NCBI GenBank assembly: GCA_037954235.1
Contig: JBBMOA010000016.1
Span: 22,257,383 to 22,321,382, forward strand
Direction of reading: 5' to 3'
Origin: Aulostomus chinensis
Lineage: Eukaryota; Chordata; Actinopteri; Syngnathiformes; Aulostomidae
DNA: 64,000 bases
Below the pieces are notes generated by a model. The model ran no database searches. It was not told where the DNA came from and worked only from the letters and a program-made list of their open reading frames with translations. The translations under genes and the position numbers were made by a program. Within the stretch, counting starts at the first letter, position 1. Each line of letters starts with the position of its first letter. This document shows positions 26,356-39,294 of the stretch, piece by piece.

Positions 26356-28239
26356 TATAGAACATTGCAGAGTATCTGATTTGTTTTGGAAGGACTTCAG
26401 AAATTGGGTGTCCTATAATAGTATGGATGTGGCACCTTTGACCTACAATAGTTTTAGATATGGTTTCATAATGGAGGATAGAAAACAAGAATGTAACATA
26501 ACTTGATTTTACTTGCCAAATATTTTCTACACAAATGTCAATTCTCAAAAACTACCCCACGTTTCACCATCCTTTTGAAGGAACTGCATCTTTATTTTGA
26601 TTCATTAAAACTTATGAGAACGAAGAAAGCCCTATTGCTATGTGAACGTTTATCAGCCTTTACTTTTTGATTGATCCCCTGAAAGAATACGGAACATTTT
26701 TTTTAATTTTCCTGTTGTTCTGTTTATATTTGAATGTACCTTATAAATAGAACATTACGCTCATTTCTGGGAGGAATAACGTTAGTAATTATAATTAAAT
26801 GGGTTTTTTTGTTTTTGAAATTTGCATTAGATTAAGAAAAAATCCTTAGGTAAAGATGACATCAACATCTCCGCCCTCCTGCACATGCGTACTTTAGAAA
26901 CTCTCTTAAACCTGACACAGCTGATAATGAAGGCTTTTTTTAAAAATCAGCATATACTGTTACCACTCCACTCATGTGTGGGGACACTTGACGTGAAGCT
27001 TATTTACAATTTAAGGAGGAACTGCCAATGTGGGCTCAGTCGCGCTAGGGGGAGCACTCCTCAAATCCTCCCTCTGAGACGTTCCAAGTGGACCAAAGCA
27101 ATATGATTAAGACATTTTAGAGACTGAGAATAAAATACCATAAGTGAATGATGAGTTTTTTTCTTCATTTTTGTTTTTACTGAGAACCCCAGAGGATAAC
27201 AACTGCATTGATGTAAAAAAAAAAAAAAATCTGTAAACAAAACACTGTGTTGGCATGTGAATTATGTTGGCGTAGACATGTATCAAACAGGCTCAAACAC
27301 TGAAGGTCTACCTACCAACTTGTCTTTACACGCAGCAGACTCATCCGCATTAACAATTTAATAACTGCTCTAACACTTGTGTTCTATGAAAAGTGACAAG
27401 GGCAGAAAAATCTGCTTCATAGGAAGAAAAAAAGGGCATTTTTCAATGTGAACACATTGAATATATTTCTAAGGCATATTACAGCTCTGTATACCTTCGT
27501 ACAGATAAAAACTATCATCTACTCTTTGATGAGTATGTCTCACATCAGAGTATAAAAATAAAGAGGCTTGACCATATAAAGTAGCTGCCACATGTCAGAA
27601 GGAACACCTTGTCAATAGTTATATTTGAGGAGAAAAACATACAAAGCTTATAAGAACGTAGGAGCATGTGGATGAAGCGTTCTTTGGTCTAAACGTAAAG
27701 AGTACTGTTCCTTTTCTCCAGCATTTACCCTCATGAAAGACCAGAGCTCAATGGTTCATACTGCAGGTTAAACAATATATTCAAGTAAACCATCTGAGGA
27801 CAAGTTGTGTCTGAATCTCACTGTTCCCACTATTTCGCATGCAGGCAGTGGATTTGTCAAGCCGTCATTTAGACCACAGTGGATATTCACTCTATGGACT
27901 GAGGTTGATGTTTGAGGTGTTAACTTGTAATAGCTGCAATTCAGGAGTTAAAGCTTGATCTACGCTTACACTTGTGGTACGCTGCAGAGGAGGAAAGTAT
28001 CTGCTGAACTTCCAAACATGTGGACGAATACAGGAGATGGGAACGATGACAGAAAAGAAGAAATTACTACTGCCTTCTATTAGCATACAGTAGGGCGCTT
28101 CAGGAAACACATGAGACCAAACCGGATACAAAGAGGAAAAAAAACAAAAACAAAAACAAAAAAAACTTGCTCTGTTTTCACACAAGTTGTCACACAATTT
28201 CAGCTTTATGAAAAATAATAGAATGATGAGTCAAAAATA

Positions 28240-28360
28240 TATGAAACATATATATACACACACATATACATACATACACGTATATACATACACATATATA
28301 TACATATATACGTGTATACATATATACATACACATATACATATATTTGTATATATATAAA
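28240..28360. repeat. TATA/CACA alternating purine-pyrimidine tract
   Basis: About 120 bases of alternating TA, CA and CG steps in the SIRT1 3' flank or UTR. It is long enough to form Z-like or cruciform structures in principle. Frames open on both strands only because stops are rare in this composition. Confidence 0.9.
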
Positions 28361-28400
28361 AAAAAGACAATTAGTGCTTTTTCGACTGGGTACTTTACAT

Positions 28401-31400
28401 TTAAAGGTGTGTGGTGCTCTGAGTCTGTTCACTAGTACTGTCTGTCTGCACACTCGATGCGGCCTCGGTGGCTAACGTGTGTTGTATCGTGTCTCTGAGG
28501 CAGGTTTCTCCATCCAATACGAGTGCGGCGGCTTCCTCCGGCTCGCTCTCCTCTTCCACCCCATCACCGCTGCATTCAGACTCCTCGCTGTCGCTCCCGC
28601 AGGAGCTCGACGTCTCATCTTCGGACTCAGAGTAAACCTCCGCCCCATGGAAGATATAGTGATTTGGTGTTTGAAACAGGTACTGGCCTGCTGGAGAAAA
28701 CAAATACATTCTGGTTAAAAATTTTAAAATAAAGATACAAATATGACCGAATGTAAACCACCATCTTTGTACAGAATATATGCATGAAAGGCCTTTTTTA
28801 GCTGAGTGGTATTGATCAACTCAGCGCAGCAGGACTGTGACTGGTAACTGTCCAAGCAAGCAGAGGTGATACTGTGGGGTGACATGAGAGCACTGTTTAC
28901 TTGCTGTTGTTTGTTCCTTGGGCTACTTGATTACATAACCCTGCTGCTCTAGACAGAGACAATGCACCTGTGACCAGCCACTGATAGCGGACAAACAGTG
29001 CTGTTTGTAGGGCGGAAGAAGGTCTGAGCAGCAAAGTAGCAGGAAAGTCACCACATTTTCTACAAGAAATCTGGAAACCTGAAACATGTTTTAAATAAAC
29101 ACAAGGAAGTCCAATTTTCGTATGCGATATTTTAGTGGATGGCCAACCTGAGCTCTGACATTCTGTCTTATAATAACCAACAATCAGCTGCTTGTTCTCC
29201 TTTTTTCTCCAAATGATGACATAGGCATACAAAATGAGGAACCCCAGCAGCTTATTGCACCGCCGCTATGACGCCCAGCTACCTGGAGGTACTAAAAGTG
29301 TAGTGGAAACAGATGTCCAGGTAAAAAAAAGTGAGCTGATATGTGATTGAAAAACAGCTGGAGCGGTGAACTGGGGTCAGAGATCTGAGCTGATGCATTT
29401 CTCCCGATTTAGTTGAACATCTAATTGTAACAGTAAAGCGAATGTATTTGTTCTTATCGATGTGTCCCTTTCAAAAACAACCACGAGGCTCCACACTTAC
29501 TCTCAAGGCGTTTGCTGACTGGGCTTCTGTTGATTCGACTCATCCAGCACCGTCTACGAAATTCAAGGTTGCAGGTTTGGCTCTTTCCTTCAGCCGCCTC
29601 TTCTTTCAGAGTGGCATCTGCCGGCAGCTCTGAGGGTTCTGCCGCTTCCTCACTGGAACACTGGGTGTTTGGACAAGGCTCTGGAGGTGTAATGTTATTC
29701 TCGGCAGTCTCTGTGACATTCGGACTCTCCCTCTCCTCTGAAGGCTTTGTGACTGAGTCTGTGTGGTTCTGCTTCTGCTCCTCCTGCACGCCGTCACTGG
29801 AAGCAGGCAAGGCCTCGCTTGGTGGCTGCTCTGGTAACCGCGGGGGTTTCTCCGTGATCTCAGTCAGTCTTACAGTGTTGTAACAGAGCTGCTCGAAGTC
29901 CCCACCCAATCGATGGCAGAGCTCATTGACAATGACATCACAGTCGCCAAGTAGCTCCACGTCAAAGTTGAGGTGTGGCAGCTGCTCCCTATTGATCAGG
30001 ACCTGAGGCACTTCATGAGGAATAGAGTCTGATGGGAAGAGCAAAAGAGCAGTTGTACACCAAATCTTTGACGTCATTACAGGTGCATTAAAAAGAAGGG
30101 TCGCTTCATGCATAGCAGCGGACAAAGACCACACGTACTCGGGATGAGGGCAACTGGTCGGACTTTAAGTGACGAGCCGATGACTATCAAGAGGTCCACC
30201 TCATCTTTATCCTGCTTCATGGCTCTGTGGAACATTTCAGGAAGATTCTCTCCGAAGAAGACAATATCAGGTTTCATGATGGCCAGAGGGATATCAGGAC
30301 ACCGTGGACAATGGGGGACACACTGCAGGAGGAATTCCTTTGGTTAGCATCATACTGACGGGTTCAAGGAACACCAGGACTGCTTACAACTTTATTTTCA
30401 TAGTGTCTGCAAGTCTGTAAAAACCAACAACATTCCAAAACTAAAACTATGTAGTTTGACATTCAGACTGTGCATTTCAGAAAGTAACTGCTTCCAAAAC
30501 AATTGGAAAAGCCCATAAATCAAATGTCTTGTTTCCTCATCATCAATGGTGTGGATAGAAGACACTTGATGATGATGCCGATAACAGCAACCAACAACTC
30601 TTTTGTTCCCCTCAGTCCACAACAGGAAAAACACCATCCGCAGCAAATACTTGTGTCATATATCGGAGTTTGACCTATCTGCTTTGACAATGACGCCTTC
30701 AGTTCTTTAACTGAGACCACAAGTTGCTGTTACGAGTACTTTCATGGAGCAGACTAATGTGACCGGATGTTACCACGGGTACTACATTTTCCTTCATGTT
30801 GTTGAAAGTGTTCAGTTGGAAGGCTGAGTATGTACATGGAAATACCTTTATACAAATGCAGTTTATGAGTTTGACGATGCAGTATTCCATTAACATGTCC
30901 CTCAGCTTGTCACAAATACACACCTGGTTAAATATGTCTTCCCTTATAGCCTCGCAATCCACTTTGTATTTACAGACGAGACAGGACGCAGTTGCGAACG
31001 ACCCTGAAATGTAAGAGTTGTCAAACCTTTATCAAAATCATAAACACAATGACACACAATTAAACAATATGAGATCCACGTATTAGTCACAGCACTCACC
31101 GTGACACTGGATAATTCTCTGAACTCCGGCCACTTGTTCTAATGTGTCAATGTTTTGTGTGTAATTGCGAAGCAGCTTCCCCTGTTTATCCAGCATCGAT
31201 ATGAATCTGTGACAGGGTGAAGGCTGGAACTGACCGGGGTAGATCTCCTGGAAGAGAGGTGACCAGTTCAGCGCGCGCGGCCAGAAATGTTCAGTTTTGT
31301 ATGATCACTCACTTCACGCCTGTCCTCGCCTGTCTGCTCGCATCTGAGAATTTTATTACGTTCCCAACGGCAAAGACACTTTCTGTACACAAGAATTGTG

Positions 31401-34224
31401 ATGAAGACTTACAGACTGTGACAAAATTAAAAGGAAGGATCACTATTAAAGCATCATAGTAAGGTCACCGGAAGAGTTGCCATACCTCTTGGCATAGATT
31501 CTACAAGTGTTAAGAACTACCCCCCCCCCCCCCCCCGGCCGCCCAAAAAAAACCAACAACCCTATCCCTCTATCCCTTTTTGGAGGTTCTGATGATTGAG
31601 GTCATGAGACATTGGTCCAAAAAAACAGGAAAACTGAGGCTGACTTACACCAAATATGGTTGAGGGGGTAGACAGTGGTTTAAGACTACAAGCTGAATTT
31701 AGAAGAGCACTCCACCTTTTTGGGAAATTAACTAATTTTCCATCCTACCTGTTACACAGATATCCTTCTCTTCTCCTCTGTGTGTGCATTAGAGACCTGC
31801 CGAGACCAGCTGACTGCTAGGAGGCTTAGCACAAAGCATGGTAGTGGATGGGCTATGTCGCACGGCTCTGTACAAAGTTGCCAAATACACTTTTTCATGC
31901 ATGGTCACCTTAAAATAATCTGAATAATGCATAATATTCGCTGTGAAAATGTTAGTTAAAATTGTAGTATACTGTCAATACTGTATCAGAAACATAGCCT
32001 GAAGTAGTTCCCTGGCAGCGCAGTGATTTGACGCTGCACCTCAAAACTTCAGCCAGCACAACAAAAATGTTTGTTGCCAACTAGAGGAGTAAGCAGGGGT
32101 GAGGAGGATGACTTCTGGACAAACAAAGACCCTGTGCCAAATCTATATGAACCAGAAAATACAGAGGAGGAACAACAGGTTTTAGAAGCTGAGCTGGCCA
32201 GACACAGCTATGCTACCCAGCCCATCCACTACCGTTCACTGCGCAAAGCTAATTAGCATGGGGCTGGTCACTGTGGGTACTAATGCACACACAGGAGAGA
32301 GGACTGAATGGCTCCAGGGAAGACTGACAGTGAGCGTATAACCCCAAAAGTTGCTGTGTTCCTTTGAAACATAGCACCACCTAGTGGTTGCAAGAAGAAA
32401 GCCTTATATGGCAAACCTCAAAATTACAGCGTTGTCTTCAAATGATGTACAGCAGCATAGATATACATCGAGCGTGTCTTCTCGAGCACCACCCTGTGGA
32501 TGCGGACGTTGGTGTTTACACCAAACTGAACGCACGGTCTGTTTCTCCGTGCAACATCTCAAATATTAGCAGGTTGCACCACCCTCCCGCTCTGTGGAGG
32601 AGCCACACGGTCCAGCGTGCGAGGGCCCACTTTGGGTTGGTCTGGCAGAGGCATGCATTCACCGGGCGCCACGCTGTTTGGGTTCACCCTTTAATTTGTC
32701 GACCCATTTGAATTTAACATTGAATTCAAGCGTGCACACAAACAAGCAAACATTAAGCAAACCTTTGCAAACTTGAAGAATGGCCTCGGATCCCGTCTGA
32801 AGTATTCAATGTCAAACATAGCTTGAGGGTCTGGAAGATCAGGGAAGTCCACAGCAAGCCGTGCATAAATTCCATCTCTGGAGCGAAAGTCTGGTATTCC
32901 ACATGAAACCGACACCTGCAAAAGACATAGAGGCATTCCAGGTTCACAGCACGAACAAAAAAAATCCTCCACACTGTAGGACGTACAGGTGAACACGTAC
33001 CCCAGCACCAGTCAGCACAAGGATCCTTTTACTTTCATGGAGGAGCCTGACAACATCTTCCAAGGTATTGATATCCTTCCGCTTCTTTCTTTTTGGTGGT
33101 TCTGATATGTTGATGATGATCTGCCATAAGGTCATATCGTCTAAATCTGGCGGGAGGACGGTCTCGGGGAGCAGCTCCCTCAGAATGGTCCTGGGATCCG
33201 TCTCTCTGATGTGTTGCTGGATGAAACTGTAGGAACCTGGCGGAAGACACAACATCCCGGCATGACTTTTAGACTGTGCTACTCTGTAAAACTACAGGGT
33301 CCAATAAGTACTCCAGAAAAGATACCACTTAAATCCACACTGGTACCTATTTGTGGCTGAGGGGTCCAGTCGCTGGAGCTCGCATGTGAGGATCTGTCAT
33401 CGTCCTCGTTGATGTGGTCCGGTGTGACAGCCAGACCATTGGAGGGGAGCTCATCATGCCCAAGGAAATCTGAAATTGGAAAAAATAATCAATTTAAATC
33501 TAGAGATACGGCAGGCGTTTATTAGCCTTAACCTGCTCAATGTTAGTCCCGTGCTAGCCAAAAGGGTGAGTGCTGTCAAATATCCCAGTCTAGAGAATGC
33601 TAGGTTGCTATCAAAGTTGAGTAAATAACATAGTCCAATCCGTGAAATCTCCACGTCTCATAAAGACGGTGTCATTTTCTTCGCCTCAGCATTGCCTGAT
33701 AGAGTTCAAACTGCCCTGCTATAAAACCCCTCCAATTCATTTAAAGGGTAGCTAACATTAACTCAATTACTGTTCAAACACTGCGGAATGTTAAGTTGGT
33801 AAAACAAGTACTACACGCTCCAAGCTGCTCGGAGTACTTCAAACTTTGCGAAATGCTGGTTTCCCTCCCTACCAGCTCCCTCCTCCTCCTCCACCGTCCC
33901 GAGTGCAGCGCTGTCGTCTAGTTTCCCAGCAGGTTTCTGCGGCTCGCAAACCAGCAGTCCCAGTCCATTGTTGTCTCCGCCTAGCGTTCCCGGGGCCTGC
34001 TCCACCGCCATCACCGGCTTTGCTTCCTTCTCCGCTGGCTGCGCACAATTCACCGCCGCCTCCCAACCCCCCAGGCCTCCGGAGACGCAGGAGAAAGGGT
34101 TTACTTCGGCGACTTTGAACCCGTAGTTGGTAACCGGACTCATTTTAGACCTTTTCGTGGCAGGTTCGTCCATGTCGGAGGTGCCTGAAAAGGCCGCTCC
34201 GAGACTGCTCTCTCCGTCCGCCAT
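28401..34224 (-). CDS. sirt1: NAD-dependent protein deacetylase sirtuin-1, 9 exons
   Basis: Nuclear class III deacetylase of histones, p53, FOXO and PGC-1alpha. Exons: 34224-33873, 33469-33347, 33236-33001, 32915-32763, 31247-31100, 31003-30924, 30322-30139, 30028-29501, 28690-28401. Total 2094 nt, 697 aa (human 747). All phases fit. Visible parts: basic KRKKRK signal at aa 207-212; Rossmann [15 protein letters not shown] at about 235; catalytic His337 in IIQCHG; zinc Cys345, 348, 369 and 372 with the human 3/21/3 spacing; [17 protein letters not shown]; and the C-terminal regulatory hairpin [20 protein letters not shown] at about 603-622, then an acidic tail. The exon 7/8 join gives IPNSIPHEV where human has IPSSIPHEV. 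The N-terminus is unlike human and shorter. The start is the ATG opening MADGESSLG; an upstream in-frame ATG in the longer open frame is probably 5' UTR. Head-to-head with DNAJC12, as in human. Confidence 0.98.
31520..31536. repeat. Poly(C) run
   Basis: Seventeen C in a row inside SIRT1 intron 4. Similar G or C homopolymers occur at about 1063, 19270, 36670, 38800 and 47975, a feature of this genome or of assembly consensus. Confidence 0.9.
31695..32370. repeat. Foldback-family element in SIRT1 intron 4
   Basis: Left arm about 31695-31860 includes CTGTGTGTGCATTAGAGACC, a CTGACTGCTAGGAGGCTTAGC version of the core and GGTAGTGGATGGGC. Right arm about 32215-32370 includes the reverse, GCCCATCCACTACCG, then GCAAAGCTAATTAGCAT, TAATGCACACACAGGAGAG and a GTGTTCCTTTGAAAC end. 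The arms are inverted, about 350 bases apart, and both sit in the intron between SIRT1 exons 4 and 5. Confidence 0.7.
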
Positions 34225-35420
34225 CTTCAGCCCGCAGAGCCGCCGAGCAGATCCTTCCTCTCGGACAGCTGGCTCATTTGCATACATCACGTGACTGGTT
34301 CTCCACCAGTAGTCACGACTTGAACGTCCCTCTTTTACGTCAGTGACATACAACCATAACAAAATGTTGCTGCCTTCAAATACTGTCAGAACAATTCCAC
34401 AGGAAGCCAGACGCTCACGGGGGACGGTTAAAAGTGTTCAGCTCGCTCGAATCCAACTTTAGAATTTATTTTTGTCCTTTTAAATTCTGTTTTTAATTTC
34501 TGTTCAGTTCATCTTCTTATTTGAATTAGATTGAGACCTTAATCTTTATTCCGTCCTTCTTTCCTTGACTATTCATTGTATTTTGTCCTTTTTAAATCTA
34601 TCGTTTACTCTTCACTTTATTATTTTAATCCCAGTCTCATGTGTAACACTTAATCTTTTGTTTAATTATTTAAAAACCGCTGACTTGAATTTAGTTTATC
34701 ATTCAAAATATTCTTTTTTTTTAATTCCCCATCGCTAGTGTTTGTTTTTGTAAATAAAGTTTCTTCAGTTTCATTTCCTGCTTTTACTGTGTTTATTATT
34801 TGATCTTGGGTGGGAAAGTGTAACGTGTGTGTGTGTGTGTGTATAGCTCTTTGTGTTGCATTATGTTTCATAAAAGGTGCTGAAAATTTAAGTCTGACTT
34901 ATTGATTGAAAAAGGCTGAGCTTTTGTTCACCGGTGGTTTGCTGTTTATTTTGCCATACCTCGAAACTAAAACAACCAGTACAACTGTATCGTACAGTAA
35001 TATGTTACGGTCTACTTCTTTCCTTAATACTTTAATGTCCCTTTATTCGATGCACCATTAAACCCCGAAATGTGCAGCTGGCTGGATGCCTCAGCAGGAC
35101 ACTTGAATGCAACATACGTCACATGTTGGGGAAATTACAGCTCAGTTTCTTAAACAGCTCAGAGGAAATCTTCCAGAGGAGAATTTTAACTGTCTAGGAG
35201 CCTCCTTGTATACTACTGACAAAATAAATCACAGTATTTAGAGTTTTTTTGTTTGTTTGCTCGTTTGTTTCGTTTGTCAAGTGGCGACCCCCGCACCGCA
35301 GCGAAGGGGAGCCCAACCGCAGCAACCCTTGAACCGCCGGGCAGCTGTGGTCCAGGTCCGGGATAGGAGGATATCATCCAAGCTGCTCCTCTAGAGGAAG
35401 TGTTTAGCCTACAGATTTTT
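34225..35420. other. Divergent SIRT1/DNAJC12 intergenic region
   Basis: About 1.2 kb between two start codons on opposite strands, so it must hold both promoters and 5' UTRs. The SIRT1 side carries the motif cluster at 34276-34342. The middle is AT-rich with a short GT run (about 34827-34843). The DNAJC12 side is GC-rich at about 35279-35350, a likely promoter or 5' UTR. No other coding region seen. Confidence 0.7.
34276..34342. promoter_or_regulatory. SIRT1 proximal promoter motifs: octamer, E-box, CRE-like
   Basis: Within 120 bases upstream of the SIRT1 ATG lie ATTTGCAT (34276-34283, octamer on minus), palindromic TCACGTGA (34287-34294, an E-box of the USF/MYC/TFE/ChREBP class) and TTACGTCA (34335-34342, CRE-like). 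The octamer and E-box are three bases apart. CREB and ChREBP act on the mammalian SIRT1 promoter (established knowledge); their action here is inference from motifs alone. Confidence 0.45.
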
Positions 35421-38100
35421 ATGGAGACCGTTTTGAACTGCAGACCAGAGGATCTGGAGGATTATTACGGGTTATTAGGATGTGATGAATTGTCCTCGGT
35501 AAGTTGCTACCGGCGGGGTGACACGATGGCCTTCTACCTGTGCGCCACAGCACGTTGGCTTAGGACTTCGGAAGTGTAAGATTGTATAAAATGTTGAGTG
35601 TACAAAAAGCGACTTAAAAGCTTTACATCGGGAGGCTCTGAACCAAAAAAGAACCTGTTGCTGCCTCAGCTAAAGCTGTCAGTATAATCTGCGTTTCCAT
35701 CATGTAAGTGGACAGTTCAGCGGGTTGTTCACATAATTTAACAGCGATGTGATGTGGACTCACGTCGAATCAAACAGAAATGACCACACAAGTACGAAAA
35801 ATGTGCAGTAGGATGTCGTGACGTACCAGCTGGTGACTCACATGCACTCCAGCGCAGTTGAAGGCCTCGCAAAACCCGGATCAGTGTTGCAACTGTCCAC
35901 AAATGCAAGTTTGGTAGTTTTCAAATCAAAGAGAGTGATTGTGTTTATGTTGATTCTCCTGAGTTTTGTTTAGTTTTACACTAAATTCACACACGCGGGG
36001 AGGGCGTGGCTTGTGTGAAATGTCACGTGGACGCACAATAAACAAATACATCTGTAACACATTTGAGCACGTTACTGATTGGCCTCAACGTTCCCGAATA
36101 AATGCCTGCGACTGCTACAACAGCATTAGTTAAGAGACACCAATATTTCTACAAATTACTCACACCAGCCTATTTGCATGTTGTGTTTGTTTACAGGAGT
36201 CAACTTATCATTTGTAAGCACAAAGATGTTTTCATGGTAAAAGGCGCTAAGTTTGTGATTGACAGATACAAATCACCCTGCATTTATTTGTGTTTTGCAA
36301 GTTAGGAAACTTGACATTTGTCAAAGTGTTCAAACGTCATCGCTGGTACATTATACATAATTTGTTTTGATTTATTTCACAACTTTGATTCAATCTATGC
36401 AAATTAAATGTATATGTTTTTACCCTTACAGACGGAACAGATTCTCAATGAATACAAGGTCCGAGCCTTGGCGTGTCATCCAGACAAGCACCTAGACAAC
36501 CCCGGAGCAGGTAGAGTTGTGCGCTATGCTGCTGCAGCCCAGCTCGTTTGTCAGGTGAAAGTATAAGACAGATTCGTTTCAGATTTCTACTTTGTGACAC
36601 TGTTTTCTCTCCAGACGTCCTGGAGAAGCTTTAAAACTGTTCATCCATTTTCTATACCACTTATCTGTTAAGGGGGGGGGGGGGGTCTGGAGCCTATCCA
36701 AGATTATATTGGGTGAGAGGTGGAGTTCATCCTGGACGGGTCGCCAGTCCATCAGGAGCAATTAGGGGTTCAGTGTCTTGCTCAAGGACACTTGGACATG
36801 GTCACCTGAGGAAGTGAGGATCAAACCAGCGACCCTTTGGTTGCTACCCGCTTTAAAACTAAGTTTTTAATTTTAAATGATAATTTATTGCCACTAAATC
36901 TCCATTTTCTGAGTCACCCCGCATCAGTAAACGCCTCTTTCTGATGTCTTGACTTCAAAGCGGTTTGTGCTAATGATGAGCTGCTTGTAACTGCACATAA
37001 TGAGGAGGTTATTTCTGCTGCTGCCATTGTGTTCCATGATGCATTTTCTCTCTTCCTGATAGTGGCAGACTTTCAAAAGCTACTGGAAGCGAAAGAAGTT
37101 TTATGCAATGAAGCCAAAAGGAAAAACTACGACCTTTGGAAAAGGAGCGGAGTCGCTATTCCATTCAGTGACTGGCAAGCCTTGAATGACTCCGTAAAAA
37201 CGGTGTGTAAGGTTGTTTTTTTTTTTACTTTTATCATTTCACCTTCAAATAAAATACCAGGTGACATATTTTGTCACCTGTTTTGCAGTCAATGCACTGG
37301 GCTGTGAGGAATAAGAAGGAACCGATGCTGGAGGCTGCCAAACCAGACTCCCCAGTCCCTGGTCATGCAGACGACCTTCATCGTGAGCAACAAGCACCGG
37401 GAATTCACCCATGTGACGAAACGACATCCTCAAGTAAATCCATTTCAGGATGTTCTGCAAAAAAACAAAAAACAAAAAAAAACTGAAATGATTTTAATAT
37501 ACAAGGTACAAAAAAAAACAACAAGAAAAAAACAGCTGCATCCAACAAAACAAAACCAGACTCTCACAGTCGCCCGTGCTGCACTGATAACTGGGTGTCT
37601 CTCTGGCCTGCAGAGGCTGCTGCAGGCTTTGAAGGCAGCTTTTGACGCATCTCACTCAGTTTGTAGCTTCAGACTGATGCAGCTGAACACCCCCCCCCCC
37701 TTTTTTTTTTTTAATTTAATCCAGTAAAGTCCACCTGGGGTCCAAAATGGAATTCTGCTGCTGCTATGCAATAAAACTGCTGCTAAGCTGTTGTGGTGAA
37801 AATTAATGAATAAAATAGCGATTATAATTTTGACACATCTAAAGGTTTTGCCATGTTTTATGCTGACTATGTTCTACGCTTACACAGCGTGATTGATACA
37901 TGGTGAATGATATGATTGATGTGTTTCAGAAGCCCGTCTGATTTGTTACTCATGAAGCAAAATCTGTTGTCTGCGTTTTATCCCATCTTCTGCTACTAAA
38001 ACGAACTCTCTTTCCAGGTGATTACTGCCACCTGCACTTCCGCTTGGCTGCTGACTCACCATCTTGTCTACTGCGGAAGTTCAGAAATTATGAAATTTAA
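35421..38100 (+). CDS. dnajc12: DnaJ homolog subfamily C member 12, 5 exons
   Basis: HSP70 co-chaperone needed for folding of phenylalanine, tyrosine and tryptophan hydroxylases (family knowledge). Exons: 35421-35498, 36432-36510, 37063-37202, 37289-37433, 38018-38100. Total 525 nt, 174 aa, with phases consistent (human 198 aa). The J domain spans about aa 14-79: DYYGLLGCDELSS, then EQILNEYKVRALACHPDKH with the HPD motif at 42-44, then QKLLEAKEVL and KRKNYDLWKRSG. Then follow PFSDWQALNDSVKTSMHWAVR and a low-complexity acidic linker. The ending LLRKFRNYEI is the hallmark conserved C-terminus. The start ATG gives METVLNCRPEDLEDYYG, matching human MDAILNYRSEDTEDYYT. The linker is shorter than in human, which accounts for the length difference. 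Confidence 0.97.
36640..36850. repeat. Dispersed fish repeat (SINE/LINE-tail type)
   Basis: Starts with CATTTTCTATACCACTTATC, then a poly-G run, GTCTGGAGCCTATCC, a GGACGGGTCGCCAGTCCATC block and CTTGCTCAAGGACACTT, ending near GCGACCC. This phrase order is very common in fish interspersed repeats. I recognise it as a repeat but cannot assign the exact family. It lies in DNAJC12 intron 2. Confidence 0.65.
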
Positions 38101-39265
38101 AAGGATATCACAAAATGTGTCTGCATTAGTACCCTGTAACCATGGTGTGAAGGTGATGTAGCTGTAGCCTCGTTTCTGGCCAAACCCGGGGATATTAATC
38201 TAAGCGTGGAATCGGTTCATTTGAATGTGTCGTGTTGTTGTTGTCTGTCTTGCTTGATTGTTATCTTCATGAATGCAAAATGGAGAGATGATGAGAACTG
38301 ATACTGTGCCACCGTTAAAGCTGTACTGATGTGTATACTATTGCCAATTGTCGTATTCATTGATTTATTGGGAAATAAATCTCTTATGTGTGGAATTTAA
38401 TGTCTTACGCCATACTGGATGTTGGGGTGTCGACGTCATCCGTCGTCATGTGTATTTGAGTGTTCTGGTGCCGTCTGCCTGCACACAGCGCCAACTGACC
38501 TCAGCCTCTCCTGCAAGTCTCCTCGTTTGAACCGTTTCACCTGTCGATTCTGTCAGCTCGCTGCTTTTAACCATCAAACTGCTCACACAGCTTCGAGCTC
38601 TCCCATTTACTTTTGACGGCTGAAAACATTTCACCTCTCTGACTGAAGGCGGCTGGAGTTTGGACACAGAAACGATCTCACGTATAAACTTGAAGTCAGT
38701 GTCTGACTCAGTTGTTGAGCTTTCAGAAGCATCACGCTGAGCTGTGGACATTTGATCTGGTGACGTGGGCGAGGCTGCAGTTACTGATGGTACTTCCAAA
38801 GGGGGGGGGGGGGGGTTGAAAGGCATCAGCACATCCGCCACAAAGGTCCGATGTCACTGAATGAAAGTGGAAAAGTGGAAAGATGTTGAGAAGCAACGTG
38901 AGGCTGCGACTGTGGGACGCCAGAAGATGCTGTATGACTTGATGACATCATGTGTGTTAAAACCACAATCCCACACACCGCTCACTGTGTCCCGAATCAT
39001 CCGGGTCTCTGGGTTAGGGTTAAAACTTGCATCCTGACCACACGAGCCCTCCTCTTCCTCTTCTCGGGTTTAACTGGTGGTTGCAAAAACAAAACATTGA
39101 TGACTTAATACCACCTGCTGGTAAACATTACAACTTCTAATACACGCTTAAAATAATCATCTTCTCAGATAAACAAAACAATGGATTGGTGTGTTGTTGT
39201 TTTTAAAGATCATTGTACAACCGCAGGGAAATTTAAATAAAGAAAACAGATGAAAAACTGCTCGC
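38101..39265. other. DNAJC12 3' UTR and spacer before the 7SL palindrome
   Basis: Holds the DNAJC12 3' UTR to about 38400, then non-coding sequence. The minus-strand open frame at 38446-38841 crosses a G-homopolymer near 38800 and matches nothing known. No gene called. Confidence 0.6.
38374..38379 (+). terminator. DNAJC12 poly(A) signal
   Basis: AATAAA about 275 bases after the DNAJC12 stop codon, on the gene's strand. It is the first canonical hexamer with a plausible spacing that I noticed downstream. Confidence 0.5.
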
Positions 39266-39294
39266 TAAAACCTCCATCAATCCAAGGTCTCCTC

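Larger units (their letters stand above)
25859..28400. other. CACUL1 promoter side and SIRT1 3' flank
   Basis: No coding exon seen. The DNA just above 25858 is the CACUL1 5' UTR and promoter, and the GC-rich first exon (about 25560-25860) is probably part of a CpG-rich promoter. The part below 28400 is SIRT1 3' UTR of unknown length. It contains an AAT repeat (26312-26353) and a TA/CA-rich tract (28240-28360). Confidence 0.55.

Noticed and set aside
28187..28453. Open frames on both strands in the TATA/CACA tract
   Set aside because: Tyr/Ile/Thr-rich translations of simple sequence.
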